Origin: Opitutaceae bacterium
Lineage (GTDB): Bacteria; Verrucomicrobiota; Verrucomicrobiia; Opitutales; Opitutaceae
Reading direction: 5' to 3'
Assembly: GCA_028284385.1 (NCBI GenBank)
Contig: JANQRT010000052.1
Coordinates: forward strand, 124,001-188,000
DNA: 64,000 bases
A program made the translations under genes and the position numbers. The notes beneath the pieces were generated by a model. That model worked only from the letters and a program-made list of their open reading frames with translations. It ran no database searches and was not told the origin of the DNA. Shown here one piece after another: positions 18,495 to 28,728 of this stretch. Numbering within the stretch: position 1 is the first letter of the stretch; every line of letters begins with the position of its first letter.

Positions 18495-18625
18495 AAATAC
18501 ATTTGGTAAGGTTAGGTATTTAAGAGTTTGAGCCTCTTGCAATTCAAACAATCGTCACTACAATTTTGCTATTCCTTTTTAAAATACTATTTGCTCCCGC
18601 ATCTCATTTAGTCTCTGAACCCCCC

Positions 18626-21600
18626 ATGCTGTTTGCTGCTATGCCGAGCGCGAGGAATTGCTTGGGCAACCTGTTAGGGTTGGTTGCATTCACGGTGCTT
18701 CTTCCAGGAATCGCCTGGTCGCAAAAGCAATCTCGTTCGCATTATATCTTCGATAAGCTGTCTGTAGAAGATGGTCTTTCGATGAATAGCGTGTTTTCGA
18801 TTATTCAAGATGACGATGGCTTCATCTGGGTGAGCGCCTCTGACGGATTGAATCGCTACGACGGAAAGGGGTTCAAGAAATTCTACGAAAATCTCAGCTA
18901 CAGTTTCGAGCCCGAACTGGGAGCTATCGGGAGCCTTTCTAGAGACAGCAAAGGTTCGCTCTGGCTTGCTCCTTATAATTCTCGTATCCAGTTTTTGAAA
19001 CGCTATAACAAGATGTCGGGGGAATTCGAAAGCTACGAGCACTTGCCTGTCGTTGACGATTCGGAACGGCACTTGAGCATAATGAGGCTTTTGGAGGATG
19101 ACGAAGGAACGATATGGCTAGCTGGGCAGGCGGGTTTGCAGAAGTATAATCCATCGGAACAGCGGATTACGACTGTTTGGCCCAATAAGGACTCGGCCCA
19201 GCTCGACAACGTGATAGCGGCTAAGGATCTATATATTGATTCGAGTTCGAGAGTCTGGTTTTCAACGGCATATAATGGAACGTTTTGCTACGATCCCGCT
19301 TCGGATCGACTTAAGAACTTTACGGAATATAAAGTAGGGGAAGATTTAATACAATCGAAGGACGTGTCCTCGGTTGTAGAAGATCGTTTTGGGAATATGT
19401 GGATCGGCTCTTTTGACGAAGGAGTGATCATGATCGATTCCGAAACCGGGACTTGTAGTAGATATCCAATCTATTTGGACGAGAGCTCAACGGAACTGTA
19501 TGAATATCGTACGATGAAATTGTTTGTCGATTCGCAGGGCGTTCTGTGGCTGGGAGCCTTGCGTCACGGTCTGCTTTTTTTCGATGAAGAGCGGCAGCAA
19601 TTCATACCGCTTAATATTGAGATTCCAGGGTTGAAGCCGGACAGTTTAACAATTCGCGATATTTACGAAGACTATAATGATATCCTATGGGTGGGTACGC
19701 GTCAGCAGGGTCTGATTAAAATAACGAGATTAAATCATGGGCCAGAGTCGCTTTATGTTTCCCAAGGAGATGGTGGCGAGACGGAGTTAAGGTCTATCCG
19801 GTACGTTCTTTCAGACAGACATGGAAACGCCTGGCTGGGTTCTCGTCTCGAAGGGCTTTATGTCGTAGATAAAGAGAGAAAGCTCGTCGGAAGATATCTT
19901 CACGATCCGGACAGGCCTGGATCCCTTCCACATGATTTTATCAACTACCTGCTTCTTGATAGTAGGGGGGCTATGTGGATTGGAACAGGGGCTGGCGTTT
20001 GTCGATACAATGAAGAGACTGGCAGCTTTGAGAGGATGGAGCTGAATTATGATGAGATAACCCATCCAAGAGATCTTCTGACAAGGGCTATGGGCGTTGA
20101 TAACCAAGGCAATGTTTGGTGGTCGACAGATAAGCGATTGTATAAATACGACGCGGAATTCAAACAGGTGGAGGATCTAAGCGCCTCCTACGAAGAACCG
20201 ATGAACTTAAGGATTCACGGGATTCTTGGAGATGCCCAGGGCCGGTTTTGGCTAGGGACTGCAAAAGGCATATTTCTATATAATCCAGACGGAAGTCTGT
20301 TGGCGCGCTACGAAGGAAATTCAGGAAGACCAGATGACCTCAGCGCCATGAAAGTAAACCAGATTTACTCCGACACGCGATCACGCGTCTGGATCACGAC
20401 CTCATATGGGCTAAACCGCTTCCAGGAGGATGGACTTACCTTCAGAAAGTATTATTCTAAAGACGGCCTTCCAGGCAACATTGCGAGAAAGATCCTTGAA
20501 GATCGCTATGGTCAAATATGGCTCGTTACCGAGAACGGTGTTGTTCGCTATGATGAGGAACTCGACAAGTTTGACGACGTTCCTGACATCAACCTAACCA
20601 CCAATGGAACGATCATAAATGCGCATCCGATGCCTTCGGGGAAGATTCTCATGACCACGTCTAATCGTCTGCTTAGCTACACCGCTCAAGATCCGGTCGA
20701 GAGAAAAATGAACTCCCCTACGCCTAAATTCAGTATTACGAATGTCAGCGTATTCGATACTCCATTGGCCTTTGGCCAATATCTGTATGGCAATGAAAGA
20801 ATGGAGCTTAAATACAACCAGAATATGCTCGTATTCGATTTTGCGTTACTTGACTTCATCAACACTAAGGACAATAGCTATGCTTACATGATGGAAGGGC
20901 TGGACGAGGATTGGATACAGTCGAGAGATCGTTCCCATGTAGCCTATTCCAGTCTCAAGCCAGGGGATTACGTTTTTAAGGCGAAGGGGAAAAGCTCCTA
21001 TGGACGATGGAGCAATGTAGCGAATATTGGAATACGAATCACGTCTCCATTCTGGGCTACGAATTGGTTTAGAGGACTGGTTCTTCTTTCAATCTTCGGT
21101 CTGATTGTGATGATTCACAATGTGATAACCGTCAATATGCGGCAACGCAACGAAGCGCTTTATCAAGTCAACGCCTCGCTCTTAGAGCAGATAGAAAAAA
21201 GGAAGCAGACCGAGAAGGACCTGATTTTGGCGAAGGAAGAGGCGGAAGTCGCTAGCAAGGCGAAGAGCCAATTTCTGGCAAACATGAGTCATGAGATTAG
21301 AACGCCTCTCAATGCGATTATGGGCATGAGTGAGATTCTCAAGCTTGGGGTTGATGAAGAACTGGAAGTTCGTAATCAATATATTGATACAATTCGAAGC
21401 AGTTCAAAACATTTGCTAGGCATTGTGAACGACGTTCTTGACGTCTCGCGTATCGAAACCGATCGCTTCAATCTCGAATGCCGCGATTTCAATTGGCATG
21501 AAATGCTAAGCCATATTTCCGACTTCTTTAAGAAGGAAGCCTGCGATAAGAGCTTGTCTTTTCGATTCAGAGTGGATCCGAGAACGCCTTTGTTTTTCCA

Positions 21601-22399
21601 TGGCGACGAGGGACGTGTCCGCCAGATTTTGATGAATCTGATCTCCAATGCCTTGAAGTTCACTCCTGAGGGCTATGTTGAAATCGTTACAGAAGTGGAT
21701 TCCGGTGACACCGAGGCGAATCTCGTTGTCAAGGTGGTCGATACAGGGATCGGCATTCCCAAAACGCGTCAGCATAACGTATTTGAAATGTTCGAACAGG
21801 TTGATTCCTCGCTAACCCGGACCTATGAAGGAATGGGCATCGGATTAGCCATCGTCCATAAGCTTATAACTCTCATGTCCGGCAAGCTTGATCTTAAAAG
21901 CGATGAAGGCAAAGGATCGGAATTTAAAGTCACTTTTCCTATCGAACCTCTGGAGGATGAATCCAAGAAGGATTTGACTCTGGATTGCGATCTTGCTGGC
22001 AAAACATTCTTATATCTTGGCAATGATTCGCACATTGCGAATGAAATTGGTTCATGGATACGACACTGGAATGGGTCCTGGGAGGCCGTGAGCCCTCTTG
22101 ACGTCTCCTCGCGGAATGGAGCGGATCCTGTTGATTTTGGATTTGAAGCGGCTGACGTTAGAGGTTTGGATTCCTTTTACAGTAGCGGGCGTTACGCTAT
22201 GAATAGGATCGCGATTTTCGAGGGCTTTAGTAGGATAGGTGGCAAGCTCGCCCTGCCCAAAGATCAGCACCGATTGGAAATGCCCATTACGCCACTTAGG
22301 CTGGCCAAGAGCATAGTCGATTTTTTTGAGGACGGATCCTCGAAAGATATGGATACATTCAAGGAAAACCTTGAGCCGGACCTTACCTCTGGCGATTGA
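18626..22399 (+). CDS. Two-propeller sensor histidine kinase with degenerate C-terminal receiver
   Basis: This is a 1257-residue protein. A signal peptide (about 1-31) is followed by at least 13 regulator-propeller repeats (for example [16 protein letters not shown] and [16 protein letters not shown]), enough for two seven-bladed propellers, and a Y_Y_Y domain ([20 protein letters not shown]). After one membrane helix (about 810-830) come a coiled coil, an H-box ([20 protein letters not shown], near 889) and a HATPase domain ([28 protein letters not shown]). The last ~125 residues (from about 1125) look receiver-like but lack a clear phospho-acceptor Asp and the double-acid pocket. No helix-turn-helix is present, unlike many hybrid two-component systems. 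I chose the ATG at 18626 over a TTG at 18566 because it gives a clean signal peptide. Confidence 0.9.
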   Translation: MLFAAMPSARNCLGNLLGLVAFTVLLPGIAWSQKQSRSHYIFDKLSVEDGLSMNSVFSIIQDDDGFIWVSASDGLNRYDGKGFKKFYENLSYSFEPELGAIGSLSRDSKGSLWLAPYNSRIQFLKRYNKMSGEFESYEHLPVVDDSERHLSIMRLLEDDEGTIWLAGQAGLQKYNPSEQRITTVWPNKDSAQLDNVIAAKDLYIDSSSRVWFSTAYNGTFCYDPASDRLKNFTEYKVGEDLIQSKDVSSVVEDRFGNMWIGSFDEGVIMIDSETGTCSRYPIYLDESSTELYEYRTMKLFVDSQGVLWLGALRHGLLFFDEERQQFIPLNIEIPGLKPDSLTIRDIYEDYNDILWVGTRQQGLIKITRLNHGPESLYVSQGDGGETELRSIRYVLSDRHGNAWLGSRLEGLYVVDKERKLVGRYLHDPDRPGSLPHDFINYLLLDSRGAMWIGTGAGVCRYNEETGSFERMELNYDEITHPRDLLTRAMGVDNQGNVWWSTDKRLYKYDAEFKQVEDLSASYEEPMNLRIHGILGDAQGRFWLGTAKGIFLYNPDGSLLARYEGNSGRPDDLSAMKVNQIYSDTRSRVWITTSYGLNRFQEDGLTFRKYYSKDGLPGNIARKILEDRYGQIWLVTENGVVRYDEELDKFDDVPDINLTTNGTIINAHPMPSGKILMTTSNRLLSYTAQDPVERKMNSPTPKFSITNVSVFDTPLAFGQYLYGNERMELKYNQNMLVFDFALLDFINTKDNSYAYMMEGLDEDWIQSRDRSHVAYSSLKPGDYVFKAKGKSSYGRWSNVANIGIRITSPFWATNWFRGLVLLSIFGLIVMIHNVITVNMRQRNEALYQVNASLLEQIEKRKQTEKDLILAKEEAEVASKAKSQFLANMSHEIRTPLNAIMGMSEILKLGVDEELEVRNQYIDTIRSSSKHLLGIVNDVLDVSRIETDRFNLECRDFNWHEMLSHISDFFKKEACDKSLSFRFRVDPRTPLFFHGDEGRVRQILMNLISNALKFTPEGYVEIVTEVDSGDTEANLVVKVVDTGIGIPKTRQHNVFEMFEQVDSSLTRTYEGMGIGLAIVHKLITLMSGKLDLKSDEGKGSEFKVTFPIEPLEDESKKDLTLDCDLAGKTFLYLGNDSHIANEIGSWIRHWNGSWEAVSPLDVSSRNGADPVDFGFEAADVRGLDSFYSSGRYAMNRIAIFEGFSRIGGKLALPKDQHRLEMPITPLRLAKSIVDFFEDGSSKDMDTFKENLEPDLTSGD

Positions 22400-22449
22400 G
22401 TCGGAGATTAATGCCGGGGCTTTCGGCGGCCTAGGTGCTAAATCGAGAT

Positions 22450-25400
22450 TCAGGTTTCCACAGCCTCTTCTTCTAAGACTTCAGGACCTTCCGCTTTTAA
22501 GTCGGCTATCGAAATTTCTCCTTTGTCGACTTTCGCCAGGAGAGTTTTCTGAGCTTCGTAGTCTTTGTTCACCTGGCCAGCATGACTTTGCAGCATACGC
22601 CAGGCTTTGCGTCTCTCAACGTTAAATAGGACCATCTGGCGCGAAAGCTTCATCGGAATGTGTTTACCGTTCCCGGCGTCGTAAATGATGTAGGAGCCGA
22701 AATCGGGAATGTAGGCTCTACTGCGTGGATCGACATAGCGACGGTAGACGATGTCCTGCTGTGTCACCCGCAGCAAAACGTTCTCCAAGTGCTCCATGTG
22801 TTCGATCTCCTCTGTAGTGGCCTTTTTAATATGCTGGCGAAATCTCGCTTCGGTCGCACACCAGTGGGCCGTGGTGTAGGAATAGGCTTCCTTCGTTTCG
22901 CTCATTTTAGCCTGCCACCAGTCGCGATCAGGATTCTTGTTGCCCTTAAGACTGAGGGCTTCGGTGTAGGACTCGCCGAGTTGAGGATTGAATACGAATT
23001 CTGGCAGGCAGCGACTTTCGCGCACTCGTGTGGCTTGAGTGGTAGCCATGTTGTCAGCCACTCCATGCTCCGGTTGACAGGTCGTGTAGGACTGGAAGTA
23101 AGCCGTACCCCGGTACTCGAGGCCTTCCAGTAGACTCGTGTAGAGTTTAGCGGAATCCGCCATCGATACTTGGGCAATGTAAGGAGAGCCGTGGCCATTA
23201 AGGAAACACTCGGCGACGTTTTTCATTTCGCTCAGTTTTCCTTGGCTAGCCGCTCCTGCCTGGTTCATATCGAATCCGCCGGTCATTGGGCTATGATCCG
23301 AATTTTGCCCGCCCGTGTTGGAGTACACTTGCGTGTCTAGCATCAACAACTTTACGTTTGGTCTATTCTGTAAAATAACTTTGGATACATTCTGGAAGCC
23401 GATGTCTCCCATGCCGCCATCTCCTCCTACACACCAGACCTTTGGCAACTCCTTGATTTCCTGATCTGTCATCAAGGCGTCGGTAAAGTGAGTGTAGTTG
23501 AAATAGATCGCCTCGTCCAGCGCGTCCCCGTTTGACAGGTGATCAATCATACGCTCGGGAATGATTGTGCGTCGGGCGTTATCCATCATGAAGCTCTCGC
23601 CCATCATCCAGGAGATGGTCGCTCCGTCTTGGAACAGCGAATTCAGCCACGGATAGGGGTGTGGATTGTTTGGAGGAGTAGAACCGTAGACAGTGTTGCA
23701 TCCGGTGTGAGCTCCCATGGCCATGACGGACATGCCGTTGGCTAGACGACCATCCAGCGATTGCAGATGCTTGTGATTGAAGGCTTCTTGCTCAAGAACG
23801 AGGCAGATGGCTTCAATTGCCTGGGAGTCAGAGATCTCGCCGTTTTCTTCCAGACGTTCATCTGTATCTTCGCTCGAGTCTCCTCCAAGACCCATGATGA
23901 TGTGGGCGACGATCCTTTTCCAGGTGGCGTAGGTCTTGGAATCCTCTTCTGCCAGCTTCTCGAGAAGAGCGACTCCATCCTTTCTGAGGTCAGCGATTTT
24001 CGATGTTAACCGATCTGCCTTCTTGTGGAAGACGGGTCGCATGTAGGCTTCTGTTACCGAAGCGATGGCATGCAGTACCGGTTTTTCTCCACAGCCTGCA
24101 CAGGCTCCGTCGCCAGAGGTAAGGGCGTCGTAGTTCCTGTTGACCATCAGGTGATTTCTCCAGGCGGCCGGTCGCGATTCCTCGGGCGTATCCGTATCAT
24201 ACTTACCCAAATACTTCTGGTCCGTATCCGGAAGAAGCCTCATGAATTCAGTGGCCGAAAGAATTTCCGCATTATATTCTTCCGTATCCTCGACCATCTT
24301 GAGGGCGTTGTGGTCGCCGCATTCTTCAACACAAAGTCCGCAACCCTTGCAAAGGTCGGAAACGAAAATCGAGAAAATGCCTCCTGCTCCCTTCTCCTTC
24401 CTTTCGAGAGAGAAGAAGACTGCTGGGACTTTCAAGTAGGAGAGGGGAAGTATTTCAAGGATGTTGTCAAGTTCGTCTGCGGCCTGAGAAGAAACCGATT
24501 CATCCTGTCTCACAATTCCCATTACCAATTCGCGGATATTTTCCCCTTCCTTTTTCTTGGCGTTAGCGGCCATGGTGTCCCGTATGGCAGCGTCAACATC
24601 CGGTATCGCATTTTTCAATACTTCGCGCTGATCCTGGTCGGAAATATAGTTTTCTACGGCGGTTTGCAGTATCGTCTGCAAATCGTGAGCCATGTTGGGC
24701 AGCGCCGTGTCGGGGCAGGATGTGATGCACTCCATGCATTGGGTGCAATTTTCGGGGTAGTACTTCGGCGTTTCGCGGCGGGAGCCGTACTTAGATGCCG
24801 TGGCGCCCGAAGCCGATGCCATGACTCCCACTGCGGCGAGCGGAGAAGCAGGCTGGTTGTAGCCGTATCCCGATCGGTATTCATTGTCGAAGCTCTCCAT
24901 TTTGTACATGGGAAGCCCGTCCTCCTGATCTTCATGCGGCGTGCAACCACACTTTCCGCCACAATCGGTATTGGTTGGAAGAAGCATTTCGCCTCGCATG
25001 GCCGATAGGTCCGGGGCTTCAACATCTCCGTAAGGCACTTCTTGTATTAAAGATCCGCCTTGAGTCATCACCTGCATATTCGACTCGACAACGGCTTCGC
25101 CAAATTTGCCGAACTTCTTGTTGTATTGGGCTCGCACCACTTCCTTGAAGTGGTCCTCGTCAATTCCAAACGTATTCAGGAAAGGCGATACTTTGAAGAA
25201 GGCTCCTAGGAAGGAGTTTCCTTGCATGCGAAGCTGCAGGTCTGGCCGATTGGTCGCGTTTTTCGCAATGTTGAATCCTGGCAGGATGAATACGCGGATT
25301 TTCTTATCGATGATTTCCTGACGGTACTTTTGAGGTATGCGTTGCCAGGCCTCTTCAGGCTTCTCTGCTGATTCCCAGACGAATGCCCCTCCTTCGACGA

Positions 25401-27108
25401 GACCCTCGATGGGATTGATGTGGGTGAAGGCCTTTGGATCGCAACACAGCACGACGTTCACGTGGCGCAGATCGCAATTGACGCGCACGCGTTCAGGAGC
25501 GGCGGTCATGAAATACTCGGTTGGCGCACCTTTCTTTTCGGATCCGTATTTGGGATTCGCTGACACGTGGACGACTTCTTTCGGGTTTCCTTCCTCATCC
25601 ACAACATTGTCTCTTTCGGCAACATAGGTGCCTAGCTCGCCGATGATTTCAGCCAAATTCTTACCAGTAGTGATCATGCCCCATCCGCCGATGGAGTGGA
25701 GCCTTACGGCGATAGCATCCTTGGGTAGGAGCGATGGCGTTTCTTCCGAACGAACATTGTAAGGATGGTTGATGCCGAGGGTGAAATAGGACTCGCCATC
25801 ATCTTTATGCCTGCCGTCCTGGCGCTTTATTTTGCCCTGAGTATATTCATAGGCTCCTAGAATGTCTTCTGGACGAAAATCCCGTGACCCCAAACCATAA
25901 ATGCCGGAATAAACGCGAGGCATTTCATCTGGCGAAATGGAAGGAATTCCGGCGTATGCCTTGTCGGAGTGATTGGCCAAGGCCTTGGTCAAAGCCGTAC
26001 GAACGTCCCTGGCGAGGGGGTTGTCGCCAGCCATAGGTTCGTCCGTACGCTCGATGATGATGATGTTCTTTTTTCCTGCCAACGCTTCGACGACAGCCGC
26101 TTCCGGAAACGGACGTATCACGTTTATGTGTACGCTGCCTAGCTCTTCGCCCCGTGTCTCCTTGATGTGATCAATGGCGGCTTCGATATTCTCCGCTGCC
26201 GAGCCTAGCGACACAAAAACGGTATCCGCATTATCCGTGTTGTATTCCGTAACGAAATTGTAGTGACGACCTGTGAGTTGGCCCCATTCAACGTAGGCTT
26301 CCTGTAGAAAATCGAGAATCGGCTCGACGAAATTGTCTCTGCGGGCGGCCACCCCGTTCATGTAGTGTTCCTGATTTTGGACGGGTCCTATGAGGGCCGG
26401 ATTAGTCAGGTCTATGGTCTTTGGCACTCGGCGTCGAGTTGGACCGAAAAGCGTTTTCTGGGCTTCGGTGGGGCATTCTATTGTGTCGTCTGGAGAGCCC
26501 AGAAATTCCCGTAGAAGGCCGGATTCGTGTTTGAGAAAAGTTCTTTCCAGATGCGAGGTCAGGAAGCCGTCCTGAATATTCATTCCAGGGGTGAGCGCTT
26601 TTTCCGTAACCTTACGCAGAATGACCGCCTGGTCGGCCGCCTGCTGAGCGTCTTTCGCGAAAAGCATGATCCAACCGGTATCGAGAGCCGCATTGATGTC
26701 GTCGTGTCCGCAATGCACGTTTAGAGCATGCTTGGTAAGCGCTCTGGCAGCTACTTCGAGCACCATGGTACAGAGTTTGCCCGGAGCATGGTAGTACTGT
26801 TCTACTCCGTATACGATTCCTTGCCCGGAAGTGAAATTCACCACGCGTTTTCCGGTTACGGCTTGAGCGATCGCTCCTCCTTGGGCGGCATGTTCCCCCT
26901 CGCACTCGACTGCGAGCGTTGGACGACCAAAAACGTTCAGCTGGCCCTTCGCTCGAGCGAATTCGTACATTTCCCCCATTTCTGTGGATGGAGTTATCGG
27001 ATAGAAAACGCCGGCTTCCGTGATACGAGCCTCCGTGTAAAGCGAGACGAGCTGATTACCGTTAGTTGTAATGCGAATACCTGGGTATTTAGGTTTCGAA
27101 GCGATCAT
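22450..27108 (-). CDS. nifJ: Pyruvate:ferredoxin (flavodoxin) oxidoreductase, long form
   Basis: This 1552-residue enzyme converts pyruvate and CoA to acetyl-CoA and CO2 while reducing ferredoxin or flavodoxin. Domain order: pyrimidine-binding half of the ThDP site (ITEAGVFYPITPSTEMGEMY, residue 30 onward), a transketolase-C-like domain, the gamma domain (VRLHSIGGWGMITTGKNLAE), two 4Fe-4S motifs (CTQCMECITSCP near 786, CKGCGLCVEEC near 919), and the ThDP-diphosphate half (GDGACAGCGEKP near 999, GGDGGMGDIGFQN near 1226). Usual NifJ proteins have about 1170-1200 residues. The surplus lies partly before the clusters, with an extra CGGKCGC motif near 715, and mostly in the ThDP half and tail. The gene stands alone. 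Confidence 0.93.
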   Translation of the reverse strand: MIASKPKYPGIRITTNGNQLVSLYTEARITEAGVFYPITPSTEMGEMYEFARAKGQLNVFGRPTLAVECEGEHAAQGGAIAQAVTGKRVVNFTSGQGIVYGVEQYYHAPGKLCTMVLEVAARALTKHALNVHCGHDDINAALDTGWIMLFAKDAQQAADQAVILRKVTEKALTPGMNIQDGFLTSHLERTFLKHESGLLREFLGSPDDTIECPTEAQKTLFGPTRRRVPKTIDLTNPALIGPVQNQEHYMNGVAARRDNFVEPILDFLQEAYVEWGQLTGRHYNFVTEYNTDNADTVFVSLGSAAENIEAAIDHIKETRGEELGSVHINVIRPFPEAAVVEALAGKKNIIIIERTDEPMAGDNPLARDVRTALTKALANHSDKAYAGIPSISPDEMPRVYSGIYGLGSRDFRPEDILGAYEYTQGKIKRQDGRHKDDGESYFTLGINHPYNVRSEETPSLLPKDAIAVRLHSIGGWGMITTGKNLAEIIGELGTYVAERDNVVDEEGNPKEVVHVSANPKYGSEKKGAPTEYFMTAAPERVRVNCDLRHVNVVLCCDPKAFTHINPIEGLVEGGAFVWESAEKPEEAWQRIPQKYRQEIIDKKIRVFILPGFNIAKNATNRPDLQLRMQGNSFLGAFFKVSPFLNTFGIDEDHFKEVVRAQYNKKFGKFGEAVVESNMQVMTQGGSLIQEVPYGDVEAPDLSAMRGEMLLPTNTDCGGKCGCTPHEDQEDGLPMYKMESFDNEYRSGYGYNQPASPLAAVGVMASASGATASKYGSRRETPKYYPENCTQCMECITSCPDTALPNMAHDLQTILQTAVENYISDQDQREVLKNAIPDVDAAIRDTMAANAKKKEGENIRELVMGIVRQDESVSSQAADELDNILEILPLSYLKVPAVFFSLERKEKGAGGIFSIFVSDLCKGCGLCVEECGDHNALKMVEDTEEYNAEILSATEFMRLLPDTDQKYLGKYDTDTPEESRPAAWRNHLMVNRNYDALTSGDGACAGCGEKPVLHAIASVTEAYMRPVFHKKADRLTSKIADLRKDGVALLEKLAEEDSKTYATWKRIVAHIIMGLGGDSSEDTDERLEENGEISDSQAIEAICLVLEQEAFNHKHLQSLDGRLANGMSVMAMGAHTGCNTVYGSTPPNNPHPYPWLNSLFQDGATISWMMGESFMMDNARRTIIPERMIDHLSNGDALDEAIYFNYTHFTDALMTDQEIKELPKVWCVGGDGGMGDIGFQNVSKVILQNRPNVKLLMLDTQVYSNTGGQNSDHSPMTGGFDMNQAGAASQGKLSEMKNVAECFLNGHGSPYIAQVSMADSAKLYTSLLEGLEYRGTAYFQSYTTCQPEHGVADNMATTQATRVRESRCLPEFVFNPQLGESYTEALSLKGNKNPDRDWWQAKMSETKEAYSYTTAHWCATEARFRQHIKKATTEEIEHMEHLENVLLRVTQQDIVYRRYVDPRSRAYIPDFGSYIIYDAGNGKHIPMKLSRQMVLFNVERRKAWRMLQSHAGQVNKDYEAQKTLLAKVDKGEISIADLKAEGPEVLEEEAVET

Positions 27109-27682
27109 AAAGGGGTGTTGTTAGTGTTGGAATGAAGTAGTAAGTGGGTCTGGTTTTCGGCTTCTTGAACCGACCTCGGCGAAGCGCTTTTGATTTCCCT
27201 ACAAAGGGGACCTGTTTGGGTTAGTCGAATGTGTACTATGTTTTGCAAAAGAGCGCAACCAACTATGGCGATTGTGGATTCTCGCGAGTTTCGAGGGCTG
27301 CAGTCAATAGACGACTCTTATGATCCCACTAAACTGGCTCAAGCTTGGCAAGATCTAACCAAAAGGCGTGTTAGGCTGTTGGTTGGCAGCTCGGAAAACT
27401 CCTGGCTTTTTCTTTTCTAAATAATTGATTGATAGTATCTTAGTTTTCTTAGAAGCGATTCCGCTAACAGTTGTTAATTCCCCTAATTGTTGTCTGTTCA
27501 CTCTTCTTGAAAGTAGCTAAGCCCCATTGGCAGATGGTATTAGGCTGTTCCCTCGAGAAATGGGCTTCAATATAGACTGCCGAACTTCGAAAACAGTCCT
27601 TGCCTTCAGCTTGAATCGTGTAATGGGTGTGGCCCTTCCGAACGCCCTTTGGGTGGGTCATTGTTATTGGCGAATCTTCTAC
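27109..27682. other. Intergenic region with no recognised gene
   Basis: These 574 bases lie between the pyruvate:ferredoxin oxidoreductase start and the LpxC-like start. A 76-codon plus-strand frame (27190-27420) and a minus-strand frame (27464-27661) show no family features. The frame continuing upstream of the LpxC-like ATG has only a TTG start and an implausible sequence. AT-rich tracts at 27415-27500 probably carry a promoter. No tRNA or recognisable structured RNA was seen. Confidence 0.4.
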
Positions 27683-28711
27683 ATGTCATCCGATTTCAAC
27701 TTTGGAACTATTCTTGACGGCAGTCTGGAAACGCTGAAGCAAAGCTATGCTTCCTTTAGCCGGATTCCAGTCGACGAAACTAGAAACGGCGAGGCCGCCC
27801 ATCCTTCCCACCTGCAGGCCAAAACGATAGGTCGAAAAACGAGCGTCAGCGCGCCGGGCACCTATCAGAAGAACGAGATTCGAGATCTTAAGCTTGAGCC
27901 TTACGACAAGCTTGGCTGGTGGTTCGACCGTAGCGATCTTCCGGATTCGCTTCCCATCAAGGTTTCGGCTCGAAACGTTTGGACGACAGGAGATGTGGTC
28001 AGCAATATCGTTCTCCGTTCCGGATCGAAGCATAACTATGTCCGTCTCGTTGAGCATATCATTGCCCTTAAGGCTGGGATGGATGTAGACAGTTTGCTGA
28101 TACGCACGCAATCTGGGGATCCTCCTTTATTCGATCACGGAAGCCAGGAGCTAGTCGAATCCATTGAAAGCGCGGGTCGCCAAGAATTGGATGCGTCAGT
28201 AAGGTATTTTACGGTGAGAGAGACCGTTTCCATGGCCACGCCTTACAACGGCTTCATTACGATCGAGCCTTGCGAAGACACTCGCAGGGATCTCGTAATC
28301 GACTGCGCTCGCGATTTTCGAGACGCCATTGGCCAGCAGCGTATCCAATTTTCCCTTAGCAATAAGTCTTTCAAGTACGGAGCAACAGCTCGAACCAATA
28401 CCACGGCGAGGCAGAAGTTTTTCGTTACCACCATTGGCAAGCTTTTCGCGAATATGCGGAATCTTGGATACAATAAGCGAAACGTTTTGATTGCCGGCAA
28501 GCGCCGCTACGCGAACGAACCTCGTCTCATGCACAATGGGAAGTCGCTCGAGGCCGCCTGGCATAGGGCCGTTTTAGACCTTCTAGCGGCGCTCGCTTTG
28601 ATTGAGGAGGGTCGTTTCGTGGGAAAGATAACCGACTACAAAGGGAGCCATTTTGCCGATGTCGAATTGGTCAAGTTGCTTTACGCCCAGGACCTTTTAG
28701 TCGAGATTTGA
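27683..28711 (+). CDS. Divergent LpxC-family protein (UDP-3-O-acyl-GlcNAc deacetylase-like)
   Basis: This 342-residue protein aligns by eye with LpxC, the zinc enzyme of the first committed step of lipid A synthesis. TIGRKTSVSAPGTY matches the LpxC N-terminal strand. VRLVEHIIALKAGMDVDSLL (Glu124-His125) matches the catalytic EH motif, and PPLFDHGSQELVESIESAG the EIP-DGSA region. EAAWHRAVLDLL (His294) and YKGSHFADVELVKLL (His323) match the C-terminal metal and acid motifs. The metal-ligand pair is spaced H-x4-D here (His294, Asp299), whereas E. coli LpxC has H-x3-D (His238, Asp242). It may be the clade's working LpxC or a paralogue with another role. I chose the ATG at 27683 because upstream sequence lacks LpxC character. 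Confidence 0.75.
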   Translation: MSSDFNFGTILDGSLETLKQSYASFSRIPVDETRNGEAAHPSHLQAKTIGRKTSVSAPGTYQKNEIRDLKLEPYDKLGWWFDRSDLPDSLPIKVSARNVWTTGDVVSNIVLRSGSKHNYVRLVEHIIALKAGMDVDSLLIRTQSGDPPLFDHGSQELVESIESAGRQELDASVRYFTVRETVSMATPYNGFITIEPCEDTRRDLVIDCARDFRDAIGQQRIQFSLSNKSFKYGATARTNTTARQKFFVTTIGKLFANMRNLGYNKRNVLIAGKRRYANEPRLMHNGKSLEAAWHRAVLDLLAALALIEEGRFVGKITDYKGSHFADVELVKLLYAQDLLVEI

Positions 28712-28728
28712 CGCCTTCTCTGTACTGG

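Larger units (their letters stand above)
18194..18625. promoter_or_regulatory. Divergent control region, symporter / propeller sensor kinase
   Basis: These 432 bases hold no convincing gene. A 71-codon frame at 18156-18371 overlaps the symporter start and lacks any family look. Three perfect inverted repeats are visible: AAAGGCGC/GCGCCTTT at 18286-18305, ATTTCC/GGAAAT at 18435-18451 and TGACTG/CAGTCA at 18477-18494. The region must contain promoters for both divergent genes. Between about 18380 and 18600 it is AT-rich, as promoters usually are. Confidence 0.5.

Noticed and set aside
18571..18625. TTG-initiated extension of the propeller kinase
   Set aside because: It would place about 20 extra residues ahead of a clean signal peptide that begins at the ATG at 18626.
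24025..25008. 327-codon plus-strand frame opposite nifJ
   Set aside because: Antisense shadow of conserved iron-sulfur and ThDP coding sequence.
27190..27420. 76-codon plus-strand frame upstream of the LpxC-like gene
   Set aside because: No family features, no clear ribosome-binding site, and composition like non-coding sequence.
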